This document shows positions 10,961 through 30,584 of a DNA stretch of 64,000 nucleotides, in pieces (the stretch's first letter is position 1; each line of letters opens with the position of its first letter). Below the pieces are notes generated by a model that did no database searches, had not been told where the DNA came from, and worked only from the letters and a program-made list of their open reading frames with translations. The translations under genes and the position numbers were made by a program. The stretch comes from Tetradesmus obliquus (Eukaryota; Chlorophyta; Chlorophyceae; Sphaeropleales; Scenedesmaceae), in assembly GCA_030272155.1 (NCBI GenBank), contig CP126202.1:4919501-4983500 (forward strand). Direction: 5' to 3'.

Positions 10961-13900
10961 CCGCGCAAGCCGTTTTTGCGGAGATTGCTGCGTGCGCTGA
11001 TGATCACAGGGGCCTCAGCAGGCCTGCTGGCAGCTGGCGCCTGGGCAGGCTCTGCTGCTTACAGGCACTACATGGCGCAGCTGGATGACAGGGACCAGCT
11101 GGCGCGGCGAGTGGCAGAGCTGAAGAAGCAGGAGGAGAAGCTTGTGCTGCGGTGAGTAGCCGACAACGAGATGGTTTTCTTTTTCTTTTCTGCGTTTGAA
11201 TGCGTGTCATGCCAATCTGTTATGTGGCTGGTGGCCTGCTGTTGCCATGTTGTGCATGCGGGGCTGCAGCGCGCTGGCCAGGGGCCCGCTGTAGTGACAC
11301 AGCAAGCGCCAGCAGGTGTGTCATGGCGGCGTGATCATGGCAGCAGTGTCATGGCGCAGCTGGATGACAGGGACCAGCTGGCGCGGCGAGTAGCAGAGCT
11401 GAAGAAGCAAGAGGAGAAATTGGTGCTGCGGTGAGCAGCCGACAGCAAGATAATTTTTCTTTTCTCTTCTGCGTTTGGATGCGTGTCATGCCAATCTGTT
11501 ATGTGGCTGGTGGCCTGCTGTTGCTCCTGTGGTGGGCATGCGGGGCTGCAGCGGGCTGGCCAGGGGCCCGCTGCAGTGACACAGCAAGCGCCAGCAGGTG
11601 TGTTATGGCGGGGTGATCATGGCAGCAGTGTCATGGCGCAGTTGGATGACAGGGACCAGCTGGCACGCCGAGTAGCAGAGCTGAAGAAGCAGGAGGAGAA
11701 GCTTGTGCTGCGGTGAGGGTGACAGCGTACGTTAGTTGTGTGCATGGCTGTGTGTTGTGCAAATTGCCATGCGGTTGGTGGCCTGCTGTGCAGAGAAACG
11801 TTTCAGCCATGTTGTGTGAGTGTGGTGGCAGGGCAGCAGCTGGCAGGCATGCCAAGTGTGCTCATGGCAGTAGCTTGTTATATCATCACAGTTGCCGCTT
11901 GTCCATCGGCTTAGCTGCACAGCTGTTGCTGCACAGAATGCGGCCTCATGCTGCTGCCGCTGCTGCCGCTGTTTCCATGCTGGCATGTCCCTGCTGCAGC
12001 TGCACTGCAGTGGAGCAGGACCAGGCAGGGCTGCAGGAGCAGCTGGCATCATCTTACTCTACTGTTGCTGCTGCTGTTGCTGTTGCTGCTGCTGCTGCTG
12101 CTGCTGCTTCTGCTGCTGTTTTCTTTCTGGCACCCCTCCACGCTCGTCGCAGCTGCACTGCAGTGGAGCAGGACCGGGCAGGCCTGCAGGAGCAGCTGGC
12201 GCAGGCGCATGCAGCAGCTGCTGAGGGCGATGCTGCGCGGGGCAAGCTCAAGTCTGAACTGAGGCAGGCGCTTGCTGACAGGGATGAGGCGATGCGGCTC
12301 AACCTGAAGCTGCAGGTGTGCTGCTGCTGGGGCTGGGTGTGGTTGCAGTTGTGTGCAAGCTGGCACTGGCATGGTTGTAGAGCGATGTAGTCGAGCAGTT
12401 GTGACAGGGATGAGGCAGTGCAACTCAACTTGAAGCTGCAGGTGCGGATTGTACAGTGGCGCTGCAGCTGGCACTTGGTGGAGTGCTTGTTGCGGGGTGG
12501 CTGCGGCGCAGATGAGACAAGCGGGTGGAACATGTTCATGTAGGGCGCCAGCCTGTTCCACACTGGCACGCAAATCGAAGCAGCGCGCAATATTAAGGTT
12601 CCTGTAGCTGCCTGTGCCAGCCATGCACGCAGCTGCCCACTGGGACTGCACAGAAGACCTCTGAGCCATCCTCCTGCTTTTGCTGTCCTCGTGTACTTAC
12701 TCTTCCCGAAGGGCAAGCTCACGGCACTAGAGGACAGCCATGCCGCGCTCTCTGCCAACTACAAAGACAGCCAGGCGGCGCTTGAGAAGTCACGGGGCGA
12801 GGCGGCGTGGCTGGCAAAGGATGCAGGGCAGCTGGCGGCAGCGGTGGAGCGTCTGGAGGACAGGTGCGGTGGCATGTTTCCCTGCAGCACTTGCTGTTTT
12901 AGTAATTGTGCTGGGGCAGGGAGGTGGGCTGCAGCGGGAGACAGGGCAGCTACTGGCAGCAACGGAGTGGCTGGAGGACAGGTGCGTGCTTTGTTTAGAG
13001 TTCGGGCTGCATGATCAGCTGGTGTATAGTGTCCAGCATGCATGGCTAGGCAGGGAGGCTAGGCAGCTGACATCAGCGGCGGAGCGGTTGCAGGACAGGT
13101 GCGGTCAGCATGTGTGGTGATGGACAAGGGTTTTGTGTTTGGACTGGGTATCTGGCTGGGCAAGGAAGCAGGGCAGCTGGCGGCAGCGGCGGAGCGGTTG
13201 GAGGACAGGTGCGTGCTGTTGTCTCAGCAGGCGGTGCGGTCAATGCGTGAGGGAAGGATTGCAGGCACTGTGCGGGCTGCAGGTTTCCGGTGCTGGCTAC
13301 AGCAACACCTACACTTGTTTGCAGCATGGCCGTCTCGGTGAATGTTTATGGGGGGAGGGGCTGTAGGGTGCAAGGCATTGCGCAATGCGCAGTTGCAGCA
13401 GTTGCGATGATGTCCGTGTCAAGCTGTGCCCTGCATGTGCTGCCGCTGCTGCTGCTGCTGCCAGGTGTGCTGACCTGGAGTCAGTGAAGGGCGAGCTGCA
13501 GCAGCAGGTGGCTGCACTGACAGCAAAGGCGCGCCAGCAGAGGCAGCAAGCGTGAGTAAGTTGCAGCAGCAGCAGCAGCATGGCCACATACACACTTGTC
13601 TTATTTGCTGGGGCTGCCAGCGCACAGCCAGCAGACAGAAGTACGCTTGATTACAGTGGAGTTGAACTTTTCCTGCAGCAAATTGTTTAATGATCTTGGG
13701 GATGTACGGTGTCTTGTTAGTAAGGCCGGGGTGCCGTGCAGGCCTCATGATACAGTTTCGCTGGCGTGATGCTATGGCTTTATGGGTGAACATTACGATG
13801 ATATAGGCTAGTGCCTGGCAGTGTGGTGTGCTGCTTTAGTCGGGCCTGGAGCCTGTTGTCCTGCCAGGCTGCAAACCTAGCACCAGCTGTGGTGTGAGCA

Positions 13901-14439
13901 GCGCACCTCAGTTGTTGTTGCCCTTGCACATGGTGGAACTGATTGGTTACAGTGGTGCTATTGCTGTGGTGGGTGTGAGCTGTTTGGGCTGCATGTGTTC
14001 TGGGTGGCAATCTTCTCATATATGCGGTGCCTGCATGCACACACCACTCCTGCAGATATTCGTCATCATCAGACCTGCCGCTCGCCTGGCTGCAGTGGCT
14101 GCAGCGGACAGCTGCTGCGCGTTGAGGCTTGCTGCTGCTGGGACATATGCAAGGATCAAGCATGTTTGACGCCTGTTGGGCATCACCGGTGCAGCTGGCT
14201 ACTGGTGATTTGTGACCCATGCCAGTGCCTGTGCCGTGCCAGGGGTAGGTTGCAGTTGTGTGCCTTACATACAGCATTCTTAGCGCTGCTGGGTTGAAGC
14301 AACGGTTTTTTTTCTGGTATCAAGCAAGTGATAATGTAGTGCTGCAAGACAGCCACAGCTGTTGTACGCCATGGTGTTTGTTGTGGTCCTGATGATGATC
14401 AGGCTGGCCTCAGTGTACTGGAAGATGTCCGCGGCGTGA
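10059..14439 (+). CDS. Coiled-coil membrane protein, about 433 aa, function unknown
   Basis: Proposed exons: 10059-10152, 10332-10474, 10757-11151, 11347-11430, 11629-11712, 12153-12315, 12712-12863, 13465-13551, 14340-14439. Phases match at each junction and total 434 codons. The N-terminus (MTESWTPVGWG) is followed by an acidic patch (DEDDD), Gln/Ser-rich linker and a basic cluster (RPRKPFLRR). A membrane segment lies at about 159-180 (LMITGASAGLLAAGAWAG). A long coiled coil covers about 185-395, and a second hydrophobic segment (YAMVFVVVLMMI) ends the protein. Such a layout suits a tethering or scaffold protein, but no family is recognised. The first two exons and the last are least certain: exon 2 can also read through to a stop at 10537, and exon 8 to a TGA at 13553. 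Confidence 0.6.
11072..11712 (+). repeat. Tandem triplication of a coiled-coil exon
   Basis: Three copies of the same exon segment end at 11151, 11430 and 11712 (period 279 and 282 bp). The first is the tail of exon 3. The second and third begin after an AG at 11346 and 11628 and form 84-nt exons coding 28 residues (VMAQLDDRDQLARRVAELKK plus eight more). The phase is 2 in and 2 out, so each can be included or skipped without a frame shift. The intron parts between them are also repeated. Confidence 0.9.
11999..12060 (+). repeat. Truncated head copy of coiled-coil exon 6
   Basis: The sequence from about 12000 to 12050 repeats the first ~50 nt of exon 6 (12153-12202), including the preceding CAG acceptor and the CTGCACTGCAG start. 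It then diverges into a CTG tract with no donor. It is a pseudo-exon created by a tandem duplication across the acceptor. Confidence 0.8.
12401..12445 (+). repeat. Truncated tail copy of coiled-coil exon 6
   Basis: About 40 nt here repeat the last part of exon 6 (GACAGGGATGAGGC ... CTGAAGCTGCAG at 12276-12315) with its GTG donor, but no acceptor or exon body precedes it. Exon 6 therefore has a head copy upstream and a tail copy downstream. Confidence 0.8.
12807..13209 (+). repeat. Four-copy ladder of coiled-coil exon 7 tail
   Basis: The tail of exon 7 (12807-12863, ending GGAGGACAG before GTGCG) recurs at about 12925-12980, 13041-13098 and 13154-13209, a period near 115 bp. Each copy keeps the GTGCG donor. 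None joins in frame to an upstream acceptor of the right phase, so they look like unused donors. Confidence 0.85.
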
Positions 14440-22709
<8,270 letters not shown>

Positions 22710-23334
22710 GTGCGGCTGCGGCTGCGGGCGGCTGCCAGCAATTGGTAGGCTGCAGGGCGGATGTGACCTTCCTGCAGCAGCGCAATTGGCATAACGTGTG
22801 TGCATTGTAGCTGGAGCAATAGCAGCAGCTGCAACCCTTCTTCACCAGGCAGAGCATGTGTACTTGCGTGTATTGCGGCGCTGGCCAGCAGCTGCAGCAG
22901 CAGCTGCTGCCGGCCAGTTGGACTTGGTGTTGTGCTGGCAGCACTGCGCCAGCAGCATCCTGCTCACCTGTGAGCACTCAGCGCTGCACCTGTGCACACT
23001 TCTGCTGCTGCTGCTCAGAAGGACTTTTTTTTCTTCGAAGCAGCAGCTGCACTGGCAACCACTTGCATACAAGTGCTGGAAGGTGTAGAGTCCTCACAAC
23101 TGCGTTTAGCCAGTAGCAGCAGGTGCTGCGCGGCAGGCAGCAGCAGCTGCAGTTGCCAAATGTGTGGTAAGCTGTTGTGTGCCCTGTGCGAGCAAAGCAG
23201 TATGACATGCCGTACCTGCCATCTCCACTCATGCACCCACAGTCTTGTATGGCCGCAACCGTTGCGCATCGCAACTGTTATGACAATATTGGGCGGTGCC
23301 ACGCCAGCAGTGCGGGACTGTGCTGTCTGGGTAT

Positions 23335-23339
23335 TGTAA
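23335..23339 (+). terminator. TGTAA polyadenylation signal, probably RUVBL2
   Basis: The first TGTAA found on the plus strand after the RUVBL2 stop codon, about 660 nt downstream. It implies a long 3' UTR. The distance leaves some doubt. Confidence 0.4.
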
Positions 23340-23689
23340 CCCACCTGACACAACGGCTGTACGGTGTTCTTTCAGCCTGTTCTTCCAGCCGCTGTGGGGC
23401 GCGTGGCCGATGGCGATGTTGCTATGGCTTAAGTGGGGACTACGGTTTAATTAGTAAGTTACTGTGTGCTGCAGCCTCAATTACTGGGTGTGTGAGCTGA
23501 CACGGCCGCGTGGAATGCAAGGCAGCGCTCGCGGGGCCGAGGTGACGTACGCGTCGCCGCGACGATGGCGGCCATCGGTGATAATTGCGATGAACAATCT
23601 TCTCAAATGCAGCCAGCGTTTTACTAAGTTGTTTGGGCGATAAAAAATAATAATTTTCTTTATTTACTCACGCAAGTTCGTCCTTACAG

Positions 23690-24090
23690 TTGCCTTTTGT
23701 GCTCACTGGGCGGCTGAGCCGCGGGCGGTCAGGTCAGGATTCGATCCTGGGACCTGTCAAAAGGTTTGGCTCGTCCGGGGGAATGCTACCCAGGTCAGCC
23801 GGTCCCGAGAAGGGTGGGGGCCTGGAACAGCATCGGCCACGGAGGAGGCCAGCTGCAGCTATGCTGCACAAGCAGGGCTGCGGGGTTAAATAGGAGCAAT
23901 GCCATCGGCCCCACTCCGGCCGGGCGCAGAATTGCGTGTGATGGGAGAGACGGTTATGCGTGCATGACCAAAGTTGATCTCACACACAGAGGTTTTTCAT
24001 GGGGTTGAACCTCATTTGAGTGACAGCCCGAGCTGAGCTAATTGCAGCTTCAAATCCTTTCAGGTGTTAGTGGTGGCGTATGCCGCGTGA
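23690..24090 (+). repeat. Possible SINE or other retroelement relic
   Basis: This segment lacks the triplet repeats of its surroundings. It has a GGATTCGATCC core (about 23737) with flanking complementary bases, resembling a tRNA-derived B-box with T-arm, and purine/GC-rich sequence downstream. No open frame with reverse-transcriptase motifs is visible and I find no target-site duplication. The call rests on composition and the B-box-like core only. Confidence 0.25.
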
Positions 24091-25149
24091 GTACACCAGT
24101 GTAACCCCTCTCTCTCTCTCTGGCGCAGACTCGCTCTAGGGCGATAGCTTGCCCACCCCTGTAACAGACCTCTCTCGCAGACCTCTCTCAGAGCGGCAAC
24201 AAGAGGGAGCACTGCTCCATCACTTTGGCCAGCAGGTGTGACCTGAAATTCAAACTGCACCTCTCCCATTCAAGCACACACCCTCACCACCTCAGCGCCC
24301 TCACTCATGGTCAACCGATGTGAGCATGCATGGCTCTGCGCAACACACCCTGGCTGGCCCGGCTGGCTGAGTGGTTCATGGCTGTGACGCATGCACAGCA
24401 ACATGGCGCAAAGTTTGCAAGCTTGCGCCACAAACCACGCAGCTACTAGTAGTACTACGCCATAGCGTACTGCTGCACTCATGTAACAAGCAGCACCGCC
24501 CAGGTGTAGCATGCATGCAGCTGGGTGGGTGAGACATCGCCGATGCATGGCCAGAGAGGGTGCTGCAGGTGCAGCAGCTGTGCGCACAGGGCATGCCCTA
24601 CAACGATATCATACTACAGCTACATGCTGAGGTCACGCACAGGCTGCAGGGTGTCAGGCCTACTGCGCAAAACACAACTGTACAAGTCATGAGCAGCAGA
24701 TGCTTCGCAGCCTCAGGCGCAGGCGCAGTGCCTATGTGTGCAGCCTGCACTGTGCCCCACCATGGCTGCTGATGGCTGAGCAGTACTCAATAACACAACA
24801 ACACCGAAGCCCAGGAACTCTGCAGCCTTGGCTCAAGCGGCCTGCCATGCAGCAAGGTGCGCTGCTGTCAGCGCTACACCAAACCTGCGACAGCACTGCG
24901 CCGCAACTGCTTGCAGGACGCGTGTCACCGGCGGCACCAGCTGAGCAAACACAATCACATTTGCTGAGTGGGCGACGTCACACAAGGTATCTCTGCCAAC
25001 GCAATGCACAGCCATAAGAGCTGCACAACAGCCACCTGGGAAGCTGACACTAGCTGTTGACCGTCAGTCAGGAGCACCTGCCGCCTCACATCTCACGCCT
25101 TGAACTCGCGCCAGCATCACTTCACGCTATGAACTTCCTGCCTGCCGCC

Positions 25150-25207
25150 TCATGTCTTGAACTTCTTGGGCTTCACGAAGCCCTGGCTCAGCACCTCGCC
25201 GCTGCGC
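25150..25207 (-). repeat. Truncated tail copy of the MFAP1 last exon
   Basis: Repeats the last ~55 nt of MFAP1 (coding SGEVLSQGFVKPKKFKT and a stop), 118 bp beyond the true stop at 25268-25270. It lies in the 3' flank, so here the duplication spans the end of the coding region rather than a splice site. Confidence 0.9.
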
Positions 25208-25267
25208 AGAGGCCAGGTGTGAGACACACACAGTCATGCGCACACTTCACGGTGTGAAGTTCTGGAC

Positions 25268-27092
25268 TCAGGTCTTGAATTTCTTGGGCTTCACAAAGCC
25301 CTGGCTCAGCACCTCGCCGCTGCGCTTGGCTGCGCCGCCGTACGCGTCAGCGCCCAGCGCAGCAGCATCCCGTGAGTAGCCGCCAGCCACGGCACCAGCC
25401 AGCTTCTCCTCACGCCTGACGCAGCAGCAGCAGCAGCAGCAGCAGGAGCAGCGAGTCAGCGCCAGCCGGACATACTGTCACACTGAACATGCAGGATCAG
25501 CAGGCTGCCGCCAGCGTACATCTGCCTGCAGCTGTGCACAGGAGCTGTCGCTGCCGCAGCCATGTTTCAGCGCTGCCAGCATCTGCGTCGCCAATGTCAG
25601 CCAAGCTGTACCTTCATTCTGCTGGCTGCTTCAGCTCAATCCAGGGTTCGAACTGCCGCCTGCCGCCACCCCTCACCTGTACCAGTCGTCCTCACGCCGC
25701 GCTGTGCTGGTGTCCTCCGCCAGCAGGTGCTTCCACTTGGTGCGCCCGCTGCGCCCAAAGTTGCGCACCTGCGCAGTTGACGGGGGATGCAACACACAAA
25801 CACCAATGAGCAAACGGTTAAAGCAACACAGCATGACTTGTGAGCTGTCGTCTGTCATGCCGACTTGTGAAGTTGTCCTCTCCGATGCGCGCGACCCCGG
25901 ACAAGCATTCACACCGCACAACTAGCCCATGGAAGCATGAGGCAAGCTACTAGCAACAACGCCCAAGCAGTACTCATACTCACCACAATGCACGATGCAC
26001 AACTAGCCGAGAGAAGCACTTCAAACCATGCCACAATCAAATACATGGACCTTGCAATCATACCGACACAAATCTAGACCAGCCAAGCCGCACCTGCATG
26101 ACCTCAGGCAGTGCTGACTTGTCAAAATTGTCCTCCCCAGTGGGGGCGCTGTGCACTACGACGCAACCCATCAAACCCCTCAACACACCCACAACCATTT
26201 GCTGGCAACACAGCAACTCTCTGCGCGCACCTGCATGACTTCTGGCAGTGCTGACTTGTCAAAGTTGTCCTCCCCAGTGGGGGCGCTGTGCACTACGACG
26301 CAACCCATCAAACCCCTCAACACACCCACAACCATTTGCTGGCAACACAGCAACTCTCTGCGCGCACCTGCATGACTTCTGGCAGTGCTGACTTGTCAAA
26401 GTTGTCCTCCCCAGTGGGGGCGCTGTGCACTACGACGCAACCCATCAAACCCCTCAACACACCTACAACAACTTGCTGGCAACACAGCAACTCTCTGCGC
26501 GCACCTGCATGACTTCTGGCAGTGCTGACTTGTCAAAGTTGTCCTCCCCAGTGGGGGCGCTGTGCACTACGACGCAACCCATCAAACCCCTCAACACACC
26601 TACAACAACTTGCTGGCAACACAGCAACTCTCTGCGCGCACCTGCATGACTTCTGGCAGTGCTGACTTGTCAAAGTTGTCCTCCCCAGTAGGCGCGCTGT
26701 AGTCGCGGCCGTACACCTCAGAGGGGCCTGCGGGTAGGGGGAACAGCAGCAGCAGCAGCAGCAAGGTAGCAGCAGCAAGGCAGCAGTCAGGTCTCAGCAG
26801 TAGGCCACACAGCCCGCAGCACCCAGCGTGCACACACAGCCTTGTCCCGCACAGAGCACTTCTGCTTAAGCCTGCATCAGTCAAGTGCAGTGCCGCTCTC
26901 ATACCCCCCCCCCCCCCCCTGCACACCCGCAACCGTGCTTGAGGTGCTCTGCCACAACCCCCGCCACCCACCACCCCGCACCTGCGGTGCCGCGCGCGTC
27001 GTCCGCGCTGTCCTGGAAGAAGGCTCCCTTGTGCCAGTACTTCTGCAGGTAGCGCCACTTGGCCTTCTGCTTGGACTCCACAGGCTCCTGCG

Positions 27093-27123
<31 letters not shown>

Positions 27124-30100
27124 CAGACATGCGGTGAGCAGCATGCAAGCAGATGAGGCAGGTAGCGCCACTTGGCCTTGTGCTTATGTACGGGCTCATG
27201 CAGCACAGCCAAAGGAGGTGCCACACCGCAGCAGAGCAGACCCACATTGAGCAGCATGCCAGCAGTTGATGAGGCAGGCGGTACCACTTGGCTGGGAGCG
27301 TGGTTTTAACAGGATCGCGCAGCAAGAGCCACAGCACAGCAGCACAGCAGTTGAGCAGGCACTGCAGGTGCTTGATACAGGCAGCAAGCTCTGCACAGCT
27401 GTACATAGCGCACCACTACACGCCCCTCCCACCAAAGCACACCGACACCGCCCCCAACCTCAGGCTGCACTGCAACCTGCAAGCACTGCCCAGATCTCTG
27501 GCTCAGCAACGCCACATCTTCTTGGCAAACTAGCCTGATGCGTTTGTCCTTGTCAACTAGCAGCACGCAACCTACCTTGGGGTTTGCTTTCAGGTATGCC
27601 ATGCGCTCCTCCTCGGTCATGTTGCGCAGCTTCTCACGCTCAGCAGCCTCAGCCTCAGCAGCCTCCCGCTCGCCATGGTCGCGCCTGGCAGCAGCAGCAG
27701 CAGCAGCAGCGGTAGCAGCAGCAGCAGCAGCAGCGTTGTCGGAGAATCAAAGGGCAGCAGCAGCTGCAGAGCCGGCAGCAAGCCTCACACACCACACTGT
27801 GCATGCGCAGCTCATAGTCACACCTTGCACGCCCCATCAGCACTGCGCTGCTGCTGCCTCACTGGACCAGCTGCACATAAGGAGGCCAAGTCATACCTCC
27901 ACCTCCCCAGAACCTGTAAAACATCCCGCACCTGATGCGTGCTGCCTCGCGCCGCTGCCACTGGTCAATGGCATCCGGCTCCGCCTCATCGCCTGTGTCT
28001 ATCTCCTCGTACTCTTTCAGCGCCACGGGGGCAGCAGCAGCACGCGCAGCAGCCTCATCGGCAGCGATGACCTGCACCAGCAGCTGCCGCGTCTCTTGCT
28101 GCAGGATGAAAAGAAACAGACACAGGCAGCAGGGGTAGGTGTCAGAAGGAGGAGCGGCAGCGGGTCGCAGCGGCAGCAGCGATGACCTGCACCAGCAGCT
28201 GCCGCGTCTCCTGCTGCAAGATCGGGTGAAAGCAGTGCAGGGGCATGTGTCGGAATGCACAGCAGGAGCAGCAACGGCGACATGCCGTGGCAGCAAGCTG
28301 GCAGCTGACAAGGTGGAGATAGCACGTGTAGAGTGCCACATTCTGTCCTGATAAAAGTGCGTGTGGCAGGCAGGCACACAGCTGCGTAAGTAAGTTACAT
28401 TCAGTAGCAATGTAACCCTGTGTACCACGGACAACAAGGTAAGGCAGGTTGCCAAGCACACAGCAGCTGCCAGCCACTGTACAACAGCCACTGCGTGCCA
28501 GCCGCACCTGCCGCTCGCTGGCGCGCTGCTTCTGCTGCTCAGCGTCCACCTCCTCCTGCTGCTCCAGCGCCTCACGCTCAGCAATGGTCTGCGGCAGCAG
28601 CAGCAGCGGCAGCAGCAGCAGTGAAGAGCAATCAGCGTGAATACAAACGAGTCACCTGCTGCTAATGGCACCACACTGCAGCCCGGCTGCACAGCACAGC
28701 GCCTGAGCTGCATCGTGCCGCTGCCCGCTCGACGCTGCCATTGGCAGTGGCGCTTCTGCTTCTGCTGCTTCTACATTTGCTGCTTGCTGCTACAGCATCC
28801 GATCAACATACACATGCCAGCACTGCTGTTGAATGCAGCAGCTGCTGCTGCTGCCGGCCTCACCTCGCGCTCCTGCTTGCGCACGAACACGGGCCGCACC
28901 AGCTTGGCCCTGCCCGGGCCGCCCTCCTCCTCGCTCTCGCTGTCTGTCTCGTACTCAGAGGACTCCTGCGAGTAATGAGGATTGAGAAAACAACAGCAGA
29001 TGCAGCAACAAATGAGGACGCTGGTGCAGGCGTGTGCATCAGAAGAGGCAGGTGAGGCATGCCACACGGTGGGGTGGGTGGGTGGGTGGGGTGGGGGGGG
29101 GGGGGGGGGGATGAGGTGAGAAGTGGCTGGAGCCGAAGGGCAGTGCCTGCTTGGCCCGGGCCGCCCTCCTCCTCACTCTCGCTGTCTGTCTCATACTCCG
29201 AGGACTCCTGCAAACAGGTGTGACAGCAGCATATGTGGCATGAATAAAAACTCTCGGGGCAGGCACATGCATCAGCAGAGCCAGGTGTGGCATGCCACAG
29301 TGGGGAGAGTGCAGTGGGTGAGAAGTGGCTGGGAGCCCCGGGCGGTGCCTGCCCTGGGGCTGCATGGTTGCTGACGATGGAAAGAAACTCAAGCTGCTAC
29401 TTGCCAGGACCCCTGCTGTACGCTGCTGCCGCTGCTGCTGCTGCTGAACACTGCATGCACTGCCGAGCCAACACCCCTCGGTTACCACCACAACGCTTGC
29501 CACAAGCTATGCCTTGCATGGAGCCTTTCTGCCGGGGCATGGTCCCCTGCTGCTCACCTCTTCCTCCTCCTCCTCCCCTGGCGCTGCTAACAAGTCCTGC
29601 TGCTGTTGCTGCTGCCGTAACCTGCGCAGTACCAGCAGCAATGGCAGCAGCACCAACATCAATTCTGCACGGACTGTGAACGCAGCGCATCCACAACACC
29701 CTCAACAGGACAACGAGCACATTCTGGTGCATCAAACCACCAACCCTAACCCTCATGAGCGGTAGATCGGCTCGCTGGGCTTGTGCCTGAGGTGGGTTCA
29801 GTCCCATACTTTGGTATTGGTATTGGTATTGGCATCTGCTGCGATGTTTGAAGCAGCATGCAAGCATACCGCAGCTGCTGCTGCACAGTAGTCAGGCAAA
29901 TGTAGTGCTGAGAATAGCAGCACCAGCCCAGGGATGCGCTGCTGCATGTACCGCAAAGCGCCCTGCAGCTGACTCTCAGCAGGGGCTGCTGCACTGCGTG
30001 TTGCGGCTGTGAGTGTTGCATGCTAGCACAGCAATACAACCATGAAAGCAGAACTTCTTTTTAAGTTATATAAAGATTGCAACCATGCTCATGAGGTGTC

Positions 30101-30584
30101 TGCATGGCCCGCACTGCGCTGCTGCTGCTGCTGCCGCTGCTCACCGCTCTTTCAGCGCATCTCTCCGCTGCTGCAGCTCCTCCTCGTCCACCTCTGCCTC
30201 GGGCTGCTGCTCCTGCTGCTCCTCTTCATCTTCTTCTTCCGAAGATTCCTCCTCATCCGAAGAGGACTGCTGCTGGTGGCGTCGCCTGACCACCTCTGCT
30301 GCTCTGATCTGCCTGTGCTCCTCAACAGCCTCATCCCGGTCCACTTGCCGCTGTGCCAGGCGTGCAAGGCGAGGGTCTGCAACCTTCTTTACAACTACGG
30401 GAGCGGAGATGGCTGTGCGCTGCACCTGCTGCGCGAGAGCCTCGTCTGCAGGCGCTGCATCCTGCTGCTGGCTCTCGACCCAGGCAGGGGCTCTGCCGGG
30501 CCAGTAACGTTTTACTGTGGTTTTTTCTACGCGTCCCTTCTCTAGCTCCTTGTCCGTGTGGCGGGCAGCGAGGGCCCCCGCCAT
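25268..30584 (-). CDS. MFAP1: Microfibrillar-associated protein 1 homologue, spliceosomal, 464 aa
   Basis: Ten exons: 30145-30584, 29558-29621, 28864-28965, 28508-28588, 27932-28098, 27576-27684, 26982-27087, 26642-26727, 25677-25768, 25268-25415. Phases agree and total 465 codons with stop. Family landmarks in order: acidic SSSDEEESSEEEDEE, ESSEYETDSESEEE, RPVFVRKQERE, charged helix with KEYEEIDTGDE, NMTEEERMAYLKANPK, AKWRYLQKYWHKGAFFQD, VYGRDYSAPTGEDNFDK, VMQVRNFGRSGRTKWKHL, and a basic end (KPKKFKT). MFAP1 is a nuclear pre-mRNA splicing factor, part of the B complex with PRP38. The length is close to human (439). Seven extra Gln/Glu residues in exon 2 come from CAG-type repeats. Several introns hold partial copies of its exons. 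Confidence 0.96.
26094..26641 (-). repeat. Four extra 137-bp copies of MFAP1 exon 8 tail and donor
   Basis: The exon 8 tail (coding EDNFDKSALPEVMQ) plus about 80 bp of intron is repeated head to tail. Exon-tail ends lie at 26642 (true), 26505, 26368, 26231 and 26094, exactly 137 bp apart. Copies are almost identical, so the expansion is recent; the outermost shows a few changes. All five have a GTGC donor, but only the true exon has the upstream acceptor in phase. Confidence 0.95.
27140..27320 (-). repeat. Two truncated head copies of MFAP1 exon 7
   Basis: On the minus strand, segments near 27150-27200 (coding HEPVHKHKAKWRYL) and 27265-27318 (RDPVKTTLPAKWYRL) are diverged copies of the exon 7 head (EPVESKQKAKWRYL, start 27087). 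Spacing is about 115 bp. The farther copy is the more eroded. Confidence 0.85.
28163..28213 (-). repeat. Truncated head copy of MFAP1 exon 5
   Basis: The exon 5 head (coding QETRQLLVQVIAA, true start 28098) is repeated 115 bp upstream with a TTGCAG acceptor, then runs into CAG/GCC sequence without a donor. Confidence 0.9.
29092..29110. repeat. Poly-G tract in an MFAP1 intron
   Basis: A near-uninterrupted run of about 19 G on the plus strand, preceded by GGGTGGGTGGG repeats. A C run of about 14 occurs at 26907-26920 in another intron of the gene. Both could form G-quadruplexes on one strand. Confidence 0.8.
29146..29207 (-). repeat. Truncated head copy of MFAP1 exon 3
   Basis: Repeats the start of exon 3 (coding ESSEYETDSESEEEGGPG; true start 28965) 242 bp upstream, with a TTTGCAG acceptor. 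It lacks the RPVFVRKQERE codons and the donor. Confidence 0.9.

Larger units (their letters stand above)
22679..25149. other. Convergent intergenic region between RUVBL2 and MFAP1
   Basis: About 2.5 kb. The left part is RUVBL2 3' UTR with CAG/CTG tracts and a TGTAA signal at 23335-23339. The segment 23500-24270 differs: few triplet tracts, a GC-rich part, an AT-rich patch (23640-23665) and a CT microsatellite near 24110. From 24270 to 25149 I see only short frames without motifs and no splice-supported exon. Confidence 0.5.

Noticed and set aside
11999..13209. Extra exons of the coiled-coil gene
   Set aside because: The partial copies have only one splice site or the wrong phase, unlike the two 84-nt copies.
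23735..23760. A tRNA gene
   Set aside because: A T-arm-like stem is present, but I cannot fold a proper acceptor, D and anticodon arm around it.
26094..26727. A CRISPR array
   Set aside because: The 137-bp units are contiguous exon-intron repeats without unique spacers, in a nuclear intron.
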